Below, one piece after another: positions 34,945-43,329 of a stretch of 64,000 bases of DNA. Numbering within the stretch: the first letter of the stretch is position 1; every line of letters begins with the position of its first letter. A model generated the notes under the pieces. The model was given only the letters and a program-made list of their open reading frames with translations, was not told where the DNA came from and made no database searches. Made by a program: the position numbers and the translations under genes. The stretch covers positions 1 through 64,000 of the forward strand of contig NZ_JBMYXF010000002.1 in NCBI RefSeq assembly GCF_049608145.1, in the 5' to 3' direction. Source of the DNA: Halocynthiibacter sp049608145. Lineage in GTDB: Bacteria > Pseudomonadota > Alphaproteobacteria > Rhodobacterales > Rhodobacteraceae.

Positions 34945-34986
34945 GAGATGAATTTTCTGACGTTGCCCTGCGGGCCAATGTTCGAC

Positions 34987-35005
34987 GCCTCCGGCGGGAG
35001 TATTT
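34987..35005 (+). repeat. 19-bp repeat GCCTCCGGCGGGAGTATTT, copy 1
   Basis: An exact 19-bp match to 60239-60257. This copy lies in the short gap between the crotonase and acyl-CoA dehydrogenase genes. It contains the complementary CCTCCGGCGGGAG (a small hairpin). I recall similar sequences being frequent in Rhodobacterales genomes, but the role is unknown. Confidence 0.6.
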
Positions 35006-35029
35006 TCGGAAAGGTGAAGGGGCAAGTTC

Positions 35030-36184
35030 ATGGTCGATAAATCATACCTTTCCTGGCCATTTTTTGACGAACACCACCGGGCGCTCGCCGAAGACCTGCA
35101 AGGCTGGGCCGCACGGGAACTCTCTGATCTAGACCATTCCGACACAGACGTCCTGTGCCAGAATTTAGTCACACGCCTCGGTCGGGATGGCTGGGCCGCG
35201 CATTCCGGGGTGGATCCTGCGGACGCGGGGGCAAAGCTCGACGTCCGCACCCTCTGCCTGATCCGCGAAACGCTGGCTTATCATGACGGGCTGGCGGATT
35301 TTTCCTTCGCGATGCAGGGGCTCGGCACCGGTGCGATTTCACTGTTTGGAACGGATGCGCAAAAGGCTGAATACCTGCCAAAAACCCGCAGTGGCACGGC
35401 GATTTCCGCCTTTGCCCTGACAGAACCGCAATCCGGGTCTGACGTTGCCAATTCCACCATGACCGCCCAGCGCGACGGCGATGAATACGTTCTGAACGGC
35501 GAGAAAACCTGGATTTCCAATGGCGGGATCGCCGATATTTATACGCTGTTCGCCCGCACCGGGGAAGCACCGAGCGCACGTGGGCTGTCGGTCTTTATTC
35601 TGCCTGCTGGCCTGCCGGGATTTGAGATAGCTGAACGTCAACAAACCATCGCACCGCACCCGCTTGCGACCCTGCGTTTCACCGACTGTCGCATTCCTGC
35701 AAGCGCCATGATTGGTGAACCAGGCCAGGGGTTTAAGATCGCCATGTCGGTGCTCGATGTCTTCCGTTCCACCGTGGCCGCCGCTGCCTTGGGCTTTGCT
35801 CGACGGGCCCTAGATGAGGCGATCACACGTGTTAAAACACGCCATGTACAAGGTGCCCCGCTGGCAGAACTGCAGATGGTACAGGGGCATATCGCAGATA
35901 TGGCGCTGAAGATCGATGCCGCAGCCTTGCTGGTCTACAGGGCGGCCTGGACGAAAGACATGGGCGCGCCGCGAGTCACGCGCGAAGCCGCCATGGCAAA
36001 ACTGTTTTCAACGGACGAAGCGCAGAAGGTCATTGATACCGCGGTGCAGCTATTCGGCGGTGACGGCGTGCGATCCGGCATGATGGTTGAAAAACTGTAC
36101 CGCGAAATAAGAGCTTTGCGCATCTATGAGGGCGCAAGTGACGTGCAGCGCGTGGTGATTGCCCGGGAGGCGTTGAAAGACTGA
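35030..36184 (+). CDS. Acyl-CoA dehydrogenase
   Basis: A 384-residue FAD-dependent acyl-CoA dehydrogenase. ISAFALTEPQSGSDVAN (near 122) and the FAD-contact WISNGGIADIY are present. The C-terminal FGGDGVRSGMMVEKLYREIRALRIYEGASDVQRVVIAR carries the usual catalytic Glu in YEGAS. Within the CoA-ring cluster it probably oxidises an alicyclic or ring-opened CoA ester. AAGGGG lies about 8 nt upstream. Electron transfer would go to ETF, whose genes are not in this window. Confidence 0.92.
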   Translation: MVDKSYLSWPFFDEHHRALAEDLQGWAARELSDLDHSDTDVLCQNLVTRLGRDGWAAHSGVDPADAGAKLDVRTLCLIRETLAYHDGLADFSFAMQGLGTGAISLFGTDAQKAEYLPKTRSGTAISAFALTEPQSGSDVANSTMTAQRDGDEYVLNGEKTWISNGGIADIYTLFARTGEAPSARGLSVFILPAGLPGFEIAERQQTIAPHPLATLRFTDCRIPASAMIGEPGQGFKIAMSVLDVFRSTVAAAALGFARRALDEAITRVKTRHVQGAPLAELQMVQGHIADMALKIDAAALLVYRAAWTKDMGAPRVTREAAMAKLFSTDEAQKVIDTAVQLFGGDGVRSGMMVEKLYREIRALRIYEGASDVQRVVIAREALKD

Positions 36185-36226
36185 ACATCTGGCCTGTTGG
36201 GAGGCGGGCCAAGGGGAGGAAGCGAG

Positions 36227-37852
36227 ATGAATAAATTGGGCGAAAGCGCGCATGTGGACACGTTCACACGCAACAACCTGCCGCCACAGGATCAATGGCC
36301 GGATTTTCTGCTAGACGGGTTTGACTATCCGGAACGGCTGAACGCCGGGCATGAGCTGTGCGATGCCATGGTGGATCGCGGTTTTGGCGATCACACTGCC
36401 CTGATCGGCAATGGACGGCGGCGGACATATAAGGAATTGGCTGACTGGACCAATCGCCTGGCCCATGCACTCGTCGATGATCTGGGGATAAAGCCCGGCA
36501 ATCGCGTGCTGATCCGTTCCGCCAACAACCCGGCCATGGTCGCCTGCTGGCTGGCCGCAACTAAGGCCGGGGCAGTGGTTGTGAACACCATGCCCATGCT
36601 ACGCGCGGCAGAGCTGACAAAGATCGTTGATAAAGCCGAAATCACCCACGCGCTGTGCGACACGCGGTTGATGGATGAAATGACGACATGTGCAAATGAC
36701 AGCGCATTTCTGAAAACAGTCACCGGTTTTGACGGCACCTCCAACCATGATGCCGAACTGGATCGTCTGGCTTTGGAAAAGCCCGTGCAATTCACGCCCT
36801 GCCCCACGTCGCGCGATGATGTGGCTTTGCTTGGGTTCACCTCTGGCACCACAGGTGAACCCAAGGCGACCATGCATTTTCACCGCGATCTGCTGATCAT
36901 TGCAGATGGCTACGCGAAAGAAGTTCTGGGCGTCACGCCGGAAGATGTGTTCATTGGCTCGCCCCCGCTGGCCTTTACCTTTGGCCTTGGTGGCCTTGCG
37001 ATCTTCCCCCTGCGTTTTGGCGCAGCGGCGACATTGCTGGAAAACGCAAGCCCGCCGAATATGATTGAGATCATCGAGAAATACAAAGCCACCGTCTGTT
37101 TCACCGCCCCCACCGCTTACCGTGCCATGCTGGCCGCGATGGAAGAAGGCGCGGATCTGTCCAGTCTGCGCGCCGCTGTTTCAGCCGGTGAAACCCTGCC
37201 CAAACCCGTCTATGACGACTGGATGCGCAAGACAGGCAAACCGATGCTGGATGGTATCGGTGCGACCGAGCTGCTGCATATCTTTATCTCCAACCGTTTT
37301 GACGATCACCGCCCTGCTTGCACCGGCAAACCTGTCACGGGCTATGAAGTGAAGGTGATTGATGACACAGGCGCTGAACTGCCTGCGGGCGAGATCGGAC
37401 GCCTTGCGGTGCGGGGCCCCACGGGGTGTCGTTACATGACAGATGACCGCCAGGCTGATTATGTGCTGGACGGCTGGAATGTCACCGGCGACAGTTTCAT
37501 GAAAGATGCCGATGGCTATCTGCATTTTGCCGCCCGCAATGATGATATGATTATCTCGTCCGGTTACAACATCGCCGGACCAGAGGTCGAAGCTGCGCTT
37601 CTTGCCCACCCGGATGTGGCCGAATGCGCGGTGATCGGTGCCAAGGATGACGCACGTGGTTCCATCGTGCAGGCCCATGTGGTTCTGAACGCGGCAGCCG
37701 TGCCGGGCGAAACATTAACCAAAGCATTGCAGGATCATGTGAAAGCAACCATCGCGCCGTTTAAATACCCACGATCCGTTGTCTTCACCAAAGCTTTGCC
37801 AAAAACAGAAACCGGAAAAATACAACGCTTCAGGCTTAAAGAAAGCGGATGA
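36227..37852 (+). CDS. Aryl-CoA ligase, 2-aminobenzoate/benzoate type
   Basis: Activates an aromatic acid to its CoA thioester with ATP. The 541-residue ANL enzyme has LGFTSGTTGEPKATMHFHRD (P-loop, near 205), GIGATELLHIFIS (near 345), the A5/A8-type VTGDSFMKDADGYLHFAARNDDMIISSGYNI and the C-terminal Lys motif PKTETGKIQRF. The LLHIFIS signature and the length are like benzoate-CoA and 2-aminobenzoate-CoA ligases. GGGGAGGAAG lies 5 nt before ATG 36227. With the fused monooxygenase it defines an aerobic CoA-dependent aromatic pathway; anthranilate is the favoured substrate. Confidence 0.9.
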   Translation: MNKLGESAHVDTFTRNNLPPQDQWPDFLLDGFDYPERLNAGHELCDAMVDRGFGDHTALIGNGRRRTYKELADWTNRLAHALVDDLGIKPGNRVLIRSANNPAMVACWLAATKAGAVVVNTMPMLRAAELTKIVDKAEITHALCDTRLMDEMTTCANDSAFLKTVTGFDGTSNHDAELDRLALEKPVQFTPCPTSRDDVALLGFTSGTTGEPKATMHFHRDLLIIADGYAKEVLGVTPEDVFIGSPPLAFTFGLGGLAIFPLRFGAAATLLENASPPNMIEIIEKYKATVCFTAPTAYRAMLAAMEEGADLSSLRAAVSAGETLPKPVYDDWMRKTGKPMLDGIGATELLHIFISNRFDDHRPACTGKPVTGYEVKVIDDTGAELPAGEIGRLAVRGPTGCRYMTDDRQADYVLDGWNVTGDSFMKDADGYLHFAARNDDMIISSGYNIAGPEVEAALLAHPDVAECAVIGAKDDARGSIVQAHVVLNAAAVPGETLTKALQDHVKATIAPFKYPRSVVFTKALPKTETGKIQRFRLKESG

Positions 37853-37903
37853 CAACAGGAACGCGAAAGCCCAGACTGCGGGCATAAATTAAGGGAGGAA
37901 GAC

Positions 37904-39040
37904 ATGAAAATTATGAAAACACTGATGGCATCCGCCGCGATGCTGCTGGCGACCCAGGCCACCGCCGAAGTCAAAGTCGGCATGATCACCACGCTTTCGG
38001 GCGGCGGTGCAGGCCTTGGCATTGATGTGCGCGATGGCTTCATGCTGGCGGTTGAGATGGCCGGGCGCGATGATCTGGAAGTCGTGATTGAAGACGATCA
38101 GCGCAAACCTGACATCGCCGTACAACTGGCCGATAAAATGATCCAGTCGGAAGACGTGGACATCCTGACCGGCATCATCTGGTCAAACCTCGCCATGGCG
38201 GTTGTCCCTTCTGCCACCGCACAGGGTAAATTCTACCTGTCACCAAATGCTGGCCCTTCTGCGCTGGCGGGTCGTGGTTGCCATGAAAACTATTTCAATG
38301 TGGCCTGGCAGAATGACAACCTGCACGAAGCTGCGGGCGCTTATGCGAACTCTGCCGAATATGCGAATTCCTTCATTCTTGCGCCAAACTATCCTGCGGG
38401 CCAGGATGCGCTGACTGGGTACAAACGCATGTATGAAGGTGAGCTGGCAGGCGAGCTTTACACACAACTTGGCCAGACAGATTACGCCGCTGAAATCGCG
38501 CAGATCCGGGCGTCTGGTGCAGATAGTGTCTATTTCTTCCTGCCCGGCGGCATGGGCATTGCCTTCCTGAAACAATATGCGGCCTCTGGTGTGGATCTGC
38601 CTGTGGTTGGCCCGGCGTTTTCCTTTGATCAGGGCATTCTGCAGGCAGTGGGTGACGCGGCCCTTGGCGTTGTGAACACCAGCCAGTGGAACAAAGACAT
38701 CGACAACGCCACAAATGCTGCTTTTGTTGAAGCCTTCCAGGCTGAATATGACCGCCTGCCATCGCTTTATGCGTCTCAGGGTTACGACACGGCGAACCTG
38801 ATTATTTCCGCGATGAATGTTGCCGATGTGGATGATCAGGATGCCTTCCGTGCTGCACTGCAAGCGGCCGATTTCGCATCTGTGCGGGGCGATTTTGAAT
38901 TCGGATCAAACCACCACCCGATCCAAGACATCTATGTGCGCGAAGTCATCAAAGAAGGTGACGTTTACACAAACCGCATCATCGGCACCGGCCTTGAAAA
39001 CCATACGGATGCCTATGCAGCGGATTGTTCTCTGAACTAA
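37904..39040 (+). CDS. ABC transporter substrate-binding protein, LivK type
   Basis: A periplasmic ligand-binding protein (378 residues, Sec signal peptide ending ATA near residue 23) of the Peripla_BP_6 family, which binds branched-chain amino acids, amides or aromatic acids. GMITTLSGGGAGLGIDVRDGF and the later VVGPAFSFDQGILQAVGDAALG are family blocks. GGGAGGAAG precedes the ATG. It opens the transporter part of the cluster, and a hairpin after it may raise its level relative to the permeases. The cargo is probably the aromatic acid degraded by the cluster (inference). Confidence 0.92.
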   Translation: MKIMKTLMASAAMLLATQATAEVKVGMITTLSGGGAGLGIDVRDGFMLAVEMAGRDDLEVVIEDDQRKPDIAVQLADKMIQSEDVDILTGIIWSNLAMAVVPSATAQGKFYLSPNAGPSALAGRGCHENYFNVAWQNDNLHEAAGAYANSAEYANSFILAPNYPAGQDALTGYKRMYEGELAGELYTQLGQTDYAAEIAQIRASGADSVYFFLPGGMGIAFLKQYAASGVDLPVVGPAFSFDQGILQAVGDAALGVVNTSQWNKDIDNATNAAFVEAFQAEYDRLPSLYASQGYDTANLIISAMNVADVDDQDAFRAALQAADFASVRGDFEFGSNHHPIQDIYVREVIKEGDVYTNRIIGTGLENHTDAYAADCSLN

Positions 39041-39048
39041 ATAAACCC

Positions 39049-39074
39049 GGCCGGGCGGCATAGGCTGCCCGGCC
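39049..39074 (+). other. Strong hairpin between binding protein and permease
   Basis: An 11-bp GC-rich stem with one G-U pair (39049-39059 with 39064-39074) and an ATAG loop, without a T tract. It sits between the substrate-binding protein gene and the permeases. Such structures in ABC transporter operons often protect the upstream message or cause partial termination. Confidence 0.6.
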
Positions 39075-39105
39075 ATGCGCATACAAACGCGAACAGGAAT
39101 TCTCT

Positions 39106-40026
39106 ATGTCACTGGCACTTTTTGCCGAACAGCTGCTGAACGGTGTGCAGTTCGGGGTGATGCTTTTTCTCATGTCTGCGGGCCTGACGCTGGTCTTCGG
39201 GGTCATGGGGCTGATCAATCTCGCCCATGGGTCGCTTTACATGGTGGGCGGGTTTCTATGTGCGGCGGTTGCGGCTTACACGGGCTCTTTTGTCCTAGGC
39301 CTGATGGCGGCGCTTGCGGGCGCAGCGGCAGCAGGTATGCTGGTCGAAATGCTGGTGATCCGGCGGCTGTATCACCGCGATCATCTTGATCAGGTGCTGG
39401 CGACATTTGCATTGATCCTAATTTTCTCGGAAGGCACCCGCTGGATCTTCGGGTCTTTCCCGCTGTTCCTTGATGTGCCCGCTGCACTCTCCGGCCCGGT
39501 AAGCCTGCCCTTTGGCATTCAGTACCCCGCCTATCGCCTGATGATCATTGTCGCAGGCCTTGCGGTTGCCCTTGGCCTGTACCTTCTGATCACCCGTACG
39601 CGCCTGGGCATCCGCATCCGCGCCGGTGAAAGCGACCGCGAAATGATCGCAGCCCTGGGCGTTGATATCGCCTGGCTTTATACTGTGGTCTTCGCCCTGG
39701 GCGCAGCACTTGCCGGTTTTGCAGGTGCACTTGTCGGCGCAATTCAATCCGTTCAGATCGGCATGGGAGAACCTGTTCTGATCCTTGCTTTCGTGGTGAT
39801 TGTGATCGGCGGCATTGGTTCCGTCAAAGGGGCGCTGATCGGCGCACTTCTGGTGGGCCTGACAGACACAATGGGCCGTTTCCTGCTGCCCCAATTCTTC
39901 GCAACCTTCATGGAAAACGCCAGCGCAACCACCATCGGTTCGGCCCTTGCCTCTATGCTGATTTACATCCTCATGGCCGGGGTTCTGATCTTCAAACCAC
40001 AAGGCCTGTTCGGAGGCGCATCATGA
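39106..40026 (+). CDS. ABC transporter permease, LivH type
   Basis: A 306-residue inner-membrane permease with about eight hydrophobic segments. LLNGVQFGVMLFLMSAGLTLVFGVMGLINLAHGS at the N terminus is highly typical of LivH, and the EAA-like GERDREMIAALG-type loop (near residue 180) contacts the ATPases. AGGAA lies 9 nt upstream. The stop overlaps the LivM-type gene by 4 nt. Confidence 0.93.
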   Translation: MSLALFAEQLLNGVQFGVMLFLMSAGLTLVFGVMGLINLAHGSLYMVGGFLCAAVAAYTGSFVLGLMAALAGAAAAGMLVEMLVIRRLYHRDHLDQVLATFALILIFSEGTRWIFGSFPLFLDVPAALSGPVSLPFGIQYPAYRLMIIVAGLAVALGLYLLITRTRLGIRIRAGESDREMIAALGVDIAWLYTVVFALGAALAGFAGALVGAIQSVQIGMGEPVLILAFVVIVIGGIGSVKGALIGALLVGLTDTMGRFLLPQFFATFMENASATTIGSALASMLIYILMAGVLIFKPQGLFGGAS

Positions 40027-41006
40027 TCCGCGAGACCCACCTGAACGCCGCAATCTGGCTGTTTCTACTGATCGTGCCCCTTGCCGCCTGGCAGATGGGC
40101 GAGATTTACACCATCACCCTTGCCACCAAAATCTGCGTCCTGGCCCTGGCCGGTGTCGGACTGAACATCGCCCTTGGCCTTGGCGGGATGATTTCCCTGG
40201 GACACGCCGCGTTTTTCGGCATCGGCGGCTATGCCATGGGTATTCTCGCCAGCCACGCCCAAAGCTATGCCCCGATCCTGGAACACCCCTTCCTGTTAGA
40301 GGGCACAAAATCCATGCCGGTGATCTGGCTGCTCGCGATAATCATGTCCGGCCTGGCTGCGCTGGCCATCGGCGCGCTCAGTCTGCGCACGAATGGGGCC
40401 TATTTCATCATGATTACGCTTGCCTTCGGTCAGATGCTTTACTTTTTCGCAATCTCCTGGCCTGCTTATGGCGGCGAGGACGGGCTTGCGATCTATGTAC
40501 GCAATGAATTTCCCGGCTTGAACACACTGGTCCCGATCCAGTTCTTTGCGCTTTGTTTTCTGATCCTGACTGCCGTGATCTTCTTGTCATCCCGTCTGGA
40601 AAATTCCCGTTTTGGTATGGCCCTGCAGGCCACCCGCCAGAACGAGACCCGCACACGCACCGTTGGCCTGACGCCCTATAAAATCCGCCTGATCGCCTTT
40701 GTGGTATCCGGCATGATCTGCGGTCTGGCAGGGGCATTATCCGCAGATCTGAACCGTTTCGTCAGCCCGGTCATGCTGTCCTGGCACACATCCGGTGAAA
40801 TCATGATTTTTGTGATCCTCGGCGGCACCGGGCGCCTGTTTGCCCCGCTTGTCGGCGCGGCGATCTATATCCTGCTGGAACATTTCCTGGGCGGCGTTTC
40901 TGATTACTGGCAGATCTTCCTGGGGCTGCTTTTGCTGATGGTTGTGCTGTTTGCGCCGGGCGGTGTGATTGGTCTTCTGGCCAAGCGGGAGGCCGCCCAT
41001 GACTGA
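40023..41006 (+). CDS. ABC transporter permease, LivM type
   Basis: A 327-residue second permease of the importer. LALAGVGLNIALGLGGMISLGHAAFFGIGGYAMG near residue 40 is the family signature, and LQATRQNETRTRTVGL carries the cytoplasmic coupling loop. Partner of the LivH-type protein. It overlaps both neighbours (4 nt and 8 nt), indicating tight translational coupling. Confidence 0.93.
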   Translation: MIRETHLNAAIWLFLLIVPLAAWQMGEIYTITLATKICVLALAGVGLNIALGLGGMISLGHAAFFGIGGYAMGILASHAQSYAPILEHPFLLEGTKSMPVIWLLAIIMSGLAALAIGALSLRTNGAYFIMITLAFGQMLYFFAISWPAYGGEDGLAIYVRNEFPGLNTLVPIQFFALCFLILTAVIFLSSRLENSRFGMALQATRQNETRTRTVGLTPYKIRLIAFVVSGMICGLAGALSADLNRFVSPVMLSWHTSGEIMIFVILGGTGRLFAPLVGAAIYILLEHFLGGVSDYWQIFLGLLLLMVVLFAPGGVIGLLAKREAAHD

Positions 41007-41754
41007 TATTCTCGATATTCGCGGCATTTCCAAAAGCTTTGGTGCGCTGAAGGCATCAGACGATATATCGCTGACGTTGAAACCCGGTGAAATCCACGCA
41101 TTGATCGGCCCCAATGGTGCGGGCAAATCGACCCTGATCAACCAGATCGCAGGTGGTCTGAAACCCGACAGCGGATCTGTGCATTTCGCCGGGCAGGACA
41201 TCACAACCTTCGCCGCCCCTGCGCGGGCGCGACTTGGGCTGGGACGCACTTTCCAGATTTCACAACTCGCCCCGGAGATGACCGTATTGCAAAATGCGGT
41301 GTTTGGCGCACTGGGCGCGGATGGGCGTGTGTCACGCTTCTGGCGACCGGTGATGAAAGATAAGGCCCTGCTGGAGGTCGCACGATCTGCCCTTGAACGG
41401 GTCGGTCTGAACCATCGCGCGGGCGATCGTGTTAGCGAGATCTCCCATGGAGAACGCCGCCAGCTTGAAGTCGCCATCGCCCTGACACAAAAACCCAAAG
41501 CCTTCCTCATGGATGAACCCATGGCGGGCCTGGGACATGGGGGATCGGAACGTCTGACCACCTTCCTGCGTGAGTTGAAACAAGAGGCCCCGATCCTGCT
41601 GGTGGAACATGATATGGACGCAGTATTTGCCCTGGCTGATCGGATTTCTGTGCTGGTGTACGGGCGCATTATCGCGACAGGCATCGCCGATGAAATCCGC
41701 ACAAACCCAATGGTACGCGAAGCCTATCTGGGCGATGAGGAGGAAAGCGCATGA
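40999..41754 (+). CDS. ABC transporter ATP-binding protein, LivG type
   Basis: A 251-residue ATPase with Walker A GPNGAGKST (near 38), Q-loop region TFQISQLAPEMTV, signature SHGERRQLEVA and Walker B AFLMDEPMAGLG. The family-typical C-terminal EIRTNPMVREAYLG is present. The start at 40999 overlaps the LivM-type stop by 8 nt; the longer frame from 40969 would overlap more without a better signal. Confidence 0.94.
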   Translation: MTDILDIRGISKSFGALKASDDISLTLKPGEIHALIGPNGAGKSTLINQIAGGLKPDSGSVHFAGQDITTFAAPARARLGLGRTFQISQLAPEMTVLQNAVFGALGADGRVSRFWRPVMKDKALLEVARSALERVGLNHRAGDRVSEISHGERRQLEVAIALTQKPKAFLMDEPMAGLGHGGSERLTTFLRELKQEAPILLVEHDMDAVFALADRISVLVYGRIIATGIADEIRTNPMVREAYLGDEEESA

Positions 41755-42440
41755 CCCTTCTGAAAGCTGCAAACCTGACTACATTCTATGGCGCATCCCA
41801 GGCGCTGTTCGGCGTTGACCTGACAATATCTGAGGGCGAGGTCATCGCCCTGATGGGACGCAACGGGATGGGCAAGACAACCACCATTGCAACCATCTGC
41901 CGTATGCTGAAACATCGTGACGGGCTGCTTGAATTTGCGGGGCAAGATCTCGGGCAGCTGCCATCGCATAAAGCAGCGCGTCTGGGCATCGGGCTTGTGC
42001 CGGAAGGGCGGCGCTGTTTTCCAAACCTCACCGTCGGTGAAAACCTAATTGCAACCGCACGGCCGGGACATTGGACCACGGAAACCGTCGGACAGTTCTT
42101 TCCGCGCCTTGCAGAGCGCCACACCCAAACAGCCAGCACCTTATCAGGTGGCGAACAGCAAATGCTGGCGATCGGACGGGCTTTGATGACGAATCCACGC
42201 CTTCTGATCCTGGATGAGGCAACCGAAGGCTTGGCCCCGGTTGTACGGCAGGAAATTTGGCAAGCCATTCATAAACTTAAGTCAGAAACTGGCATGGCTA
42301 TTCTTGTGGTAGACAAAACCCTGAAAGAGCTGCGTCAGGTGGCAGACCGGGCTGTAATCCTTGAAAAAGGGCGCACGGTTTGGGATGGTGTGATGACCGA
42401 TTTAACCCATGATCTGACCGATCAGTATCTGGGGGTGTGA
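41751..42440 (+). CDS. ABC transporter ATP-binding protein, LivF type
   Basis: A 229-residue second ATPase. Walker A GRNGMGKTT, GLVPEGRRCFPNLTVGENL, signature LSGGEQQMLAIGRAL and Walker B LLILDEATEGLAP are clear. It overlaps the LivG-type gene by 4 nt and completes the importer of binding protein, two permeases and two ATPases. The next gene starts 1 nt after its stop. Confidence 0.94.
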   Translation: MTLLKAANLTTFYGASQALFGVDLTISEGEVIALMGRNGMGKTTTIATICRMLKHRDGLLEFAGQDLGQLPSHKAARLGIGLVPEGRRCFPNLTVGENLIATARPGHWTTETVGQFFPRLAERHTQTASTLSGGEQQMLAIGRALMTNPRLLILDEATEGLAPVVRQEIWQAIHKLKSETGMAILVVDKTLKELRQVADRAVILEKGRTVWDGVMTDLTHDLTDQYLGV

Positions 42441-42441
42441 C

Positions 42442-42849
42442 ATGGCATACACTCGGACGCAAAAGGTCAAATTTAAACACTGCGACCCGGCTGGCATCGT
42501 GTTTTATCCACGTTACTTTGAGATGATCAATGACACGGTTGAGGCCTGGTTTGAGGATATTCTCGAACATCCATTCGCGGAAATTCATCCGAAAAACGCG
42601 GTGCCAACAGGCGATATTCAGACCCGATTTACTGCCCCTTCCAAGCTCGGTGATATATTGAATATCACTCTTGAAATCCAGCGCATTGGCACCGCAAGCC
42701 TTGCGTTACAAATCGAAACGGAATGTGAGGGTCAAGCGCGGTTTATCGCCGCTCTGACGCTCATATATGTGAACAACCAGGGAAAATCAGAAGCCTGGCC
42801 TGATGCGCTGCGGGCACGCATCCTGACGGAGATGGAGACAAATCAATGA
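42442..42849 (+). CDS. Acyl-CoA thioesterase, 4-hydroxybenzoyl-CoA thioesterase family
   Basis: A 135-residue hotdog-fold protein with the active-site motif KHCDPAGIVFYPRYFEM, whose Asp is the catalytic residue of the family. It is likely to hydrolyse aryl-CoA or pathway intermediates. In aerobic CoA pathways such enzymes release CoA when dead-end esters accumulate (known for the box and paa pathways; inference here). Starts directly after the ABC genes and overlaps the RidA-like gene by 4 nt. Confidence 0.9.
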   Translation: MAYTRTQKVKFKHCDPAGIVFYPRYFEMINDTVEAWFEDILEHPFAEIHPKNAVPTGDIQTRFTAPSKLGDILNITLEIQRIGTASLALQIETECEGQARFIAALTLIYVNNQGKSEAWPDALRARILTEMETNQ

Positions 42850-43247
42850 CGAACACAATCATACAGCCAGAAGGGTGGGCCCCGGCAAAAGGCTATGCGA
42901 ATGGGGTTCTGACAGAAAGTGGCACGCTTTATGTCGGTGGGCAAATCGGCTGGAATGCCCAGCAAATCTTTGAAAAACACGACTTCATCGGACAAATGCA
43001 GCAGGCCCTAGAAAATATCCTCGCCGTTGTTGAAACCGCCGGTGGCACGGCTGCGGACATCACACGACTAACCTGGTATGTTATTGATAAAAAAGAATAC
43101 CTAGCACATCAAAGGGAAGTAGGCGAAACCTACCGTAAGGTGCTTGGGCGCAACTTTCCCGCTATGACAATGGTTGTGGTCGCGGGCCTTGTCGAAGATG
43201 AAGCGCAGCTGGAAATCGAAGCCACCGCTGAAATTATCGTCACGTAA
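42846..43247 (+). CDS. RidA family protein, non-archetypal
   Basis: A 133-residue protein of the RidA/YjgF superfamily. Archetypal RidA hydrolyses reactive enamines/imines using an Arg in a VARLP-type motif. Here the matching segment reads VVVAGLVEDEAQLEIEA, so the Arg position seems to be Gly. It therefore belongs to another Rid subfamily or has a different chemistry. The presence of an amino-substituted ring intermediate in the proposed pathway makes a deaminating or enamine-handling role attractive but unproven. Last gene of the cluster. Confidence 0.88.
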   Translation: MTNTIIQPEGWAPAKGYANGVLTESGTLYVGGQIGWNAQQIFEKHDFIGQMQQALENILAVVETAGGTAADITRLTWYVIDKKEYLAHQREVGETYRKVLGRNFPAMTMVVVAGLVEDEAQLEIEATAEIIVT

Positions 43248-43262
43248 ATTTCCGTTTCCCTG

Positions 43263-43282
43263 CGCAGAGGACTTTCTCTGCG
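43263..43282 (+). terminator. Weak hairpin at cluster end
   Basis: A perfect 7-bp stem (CGCAGAG with CTCTGCG) with a 6-nt loop lies 16 nt after the last cluster gene. No T run follows, so it may be a Rho-associated or processing structure rather than a simple terminator. Confidence 0.35.
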
Positions 43283-43329
43283 GCGCTTCAGGACGTATAC
43301 CGGGGCAAAAGTTTCTTAAGGAATACGCT

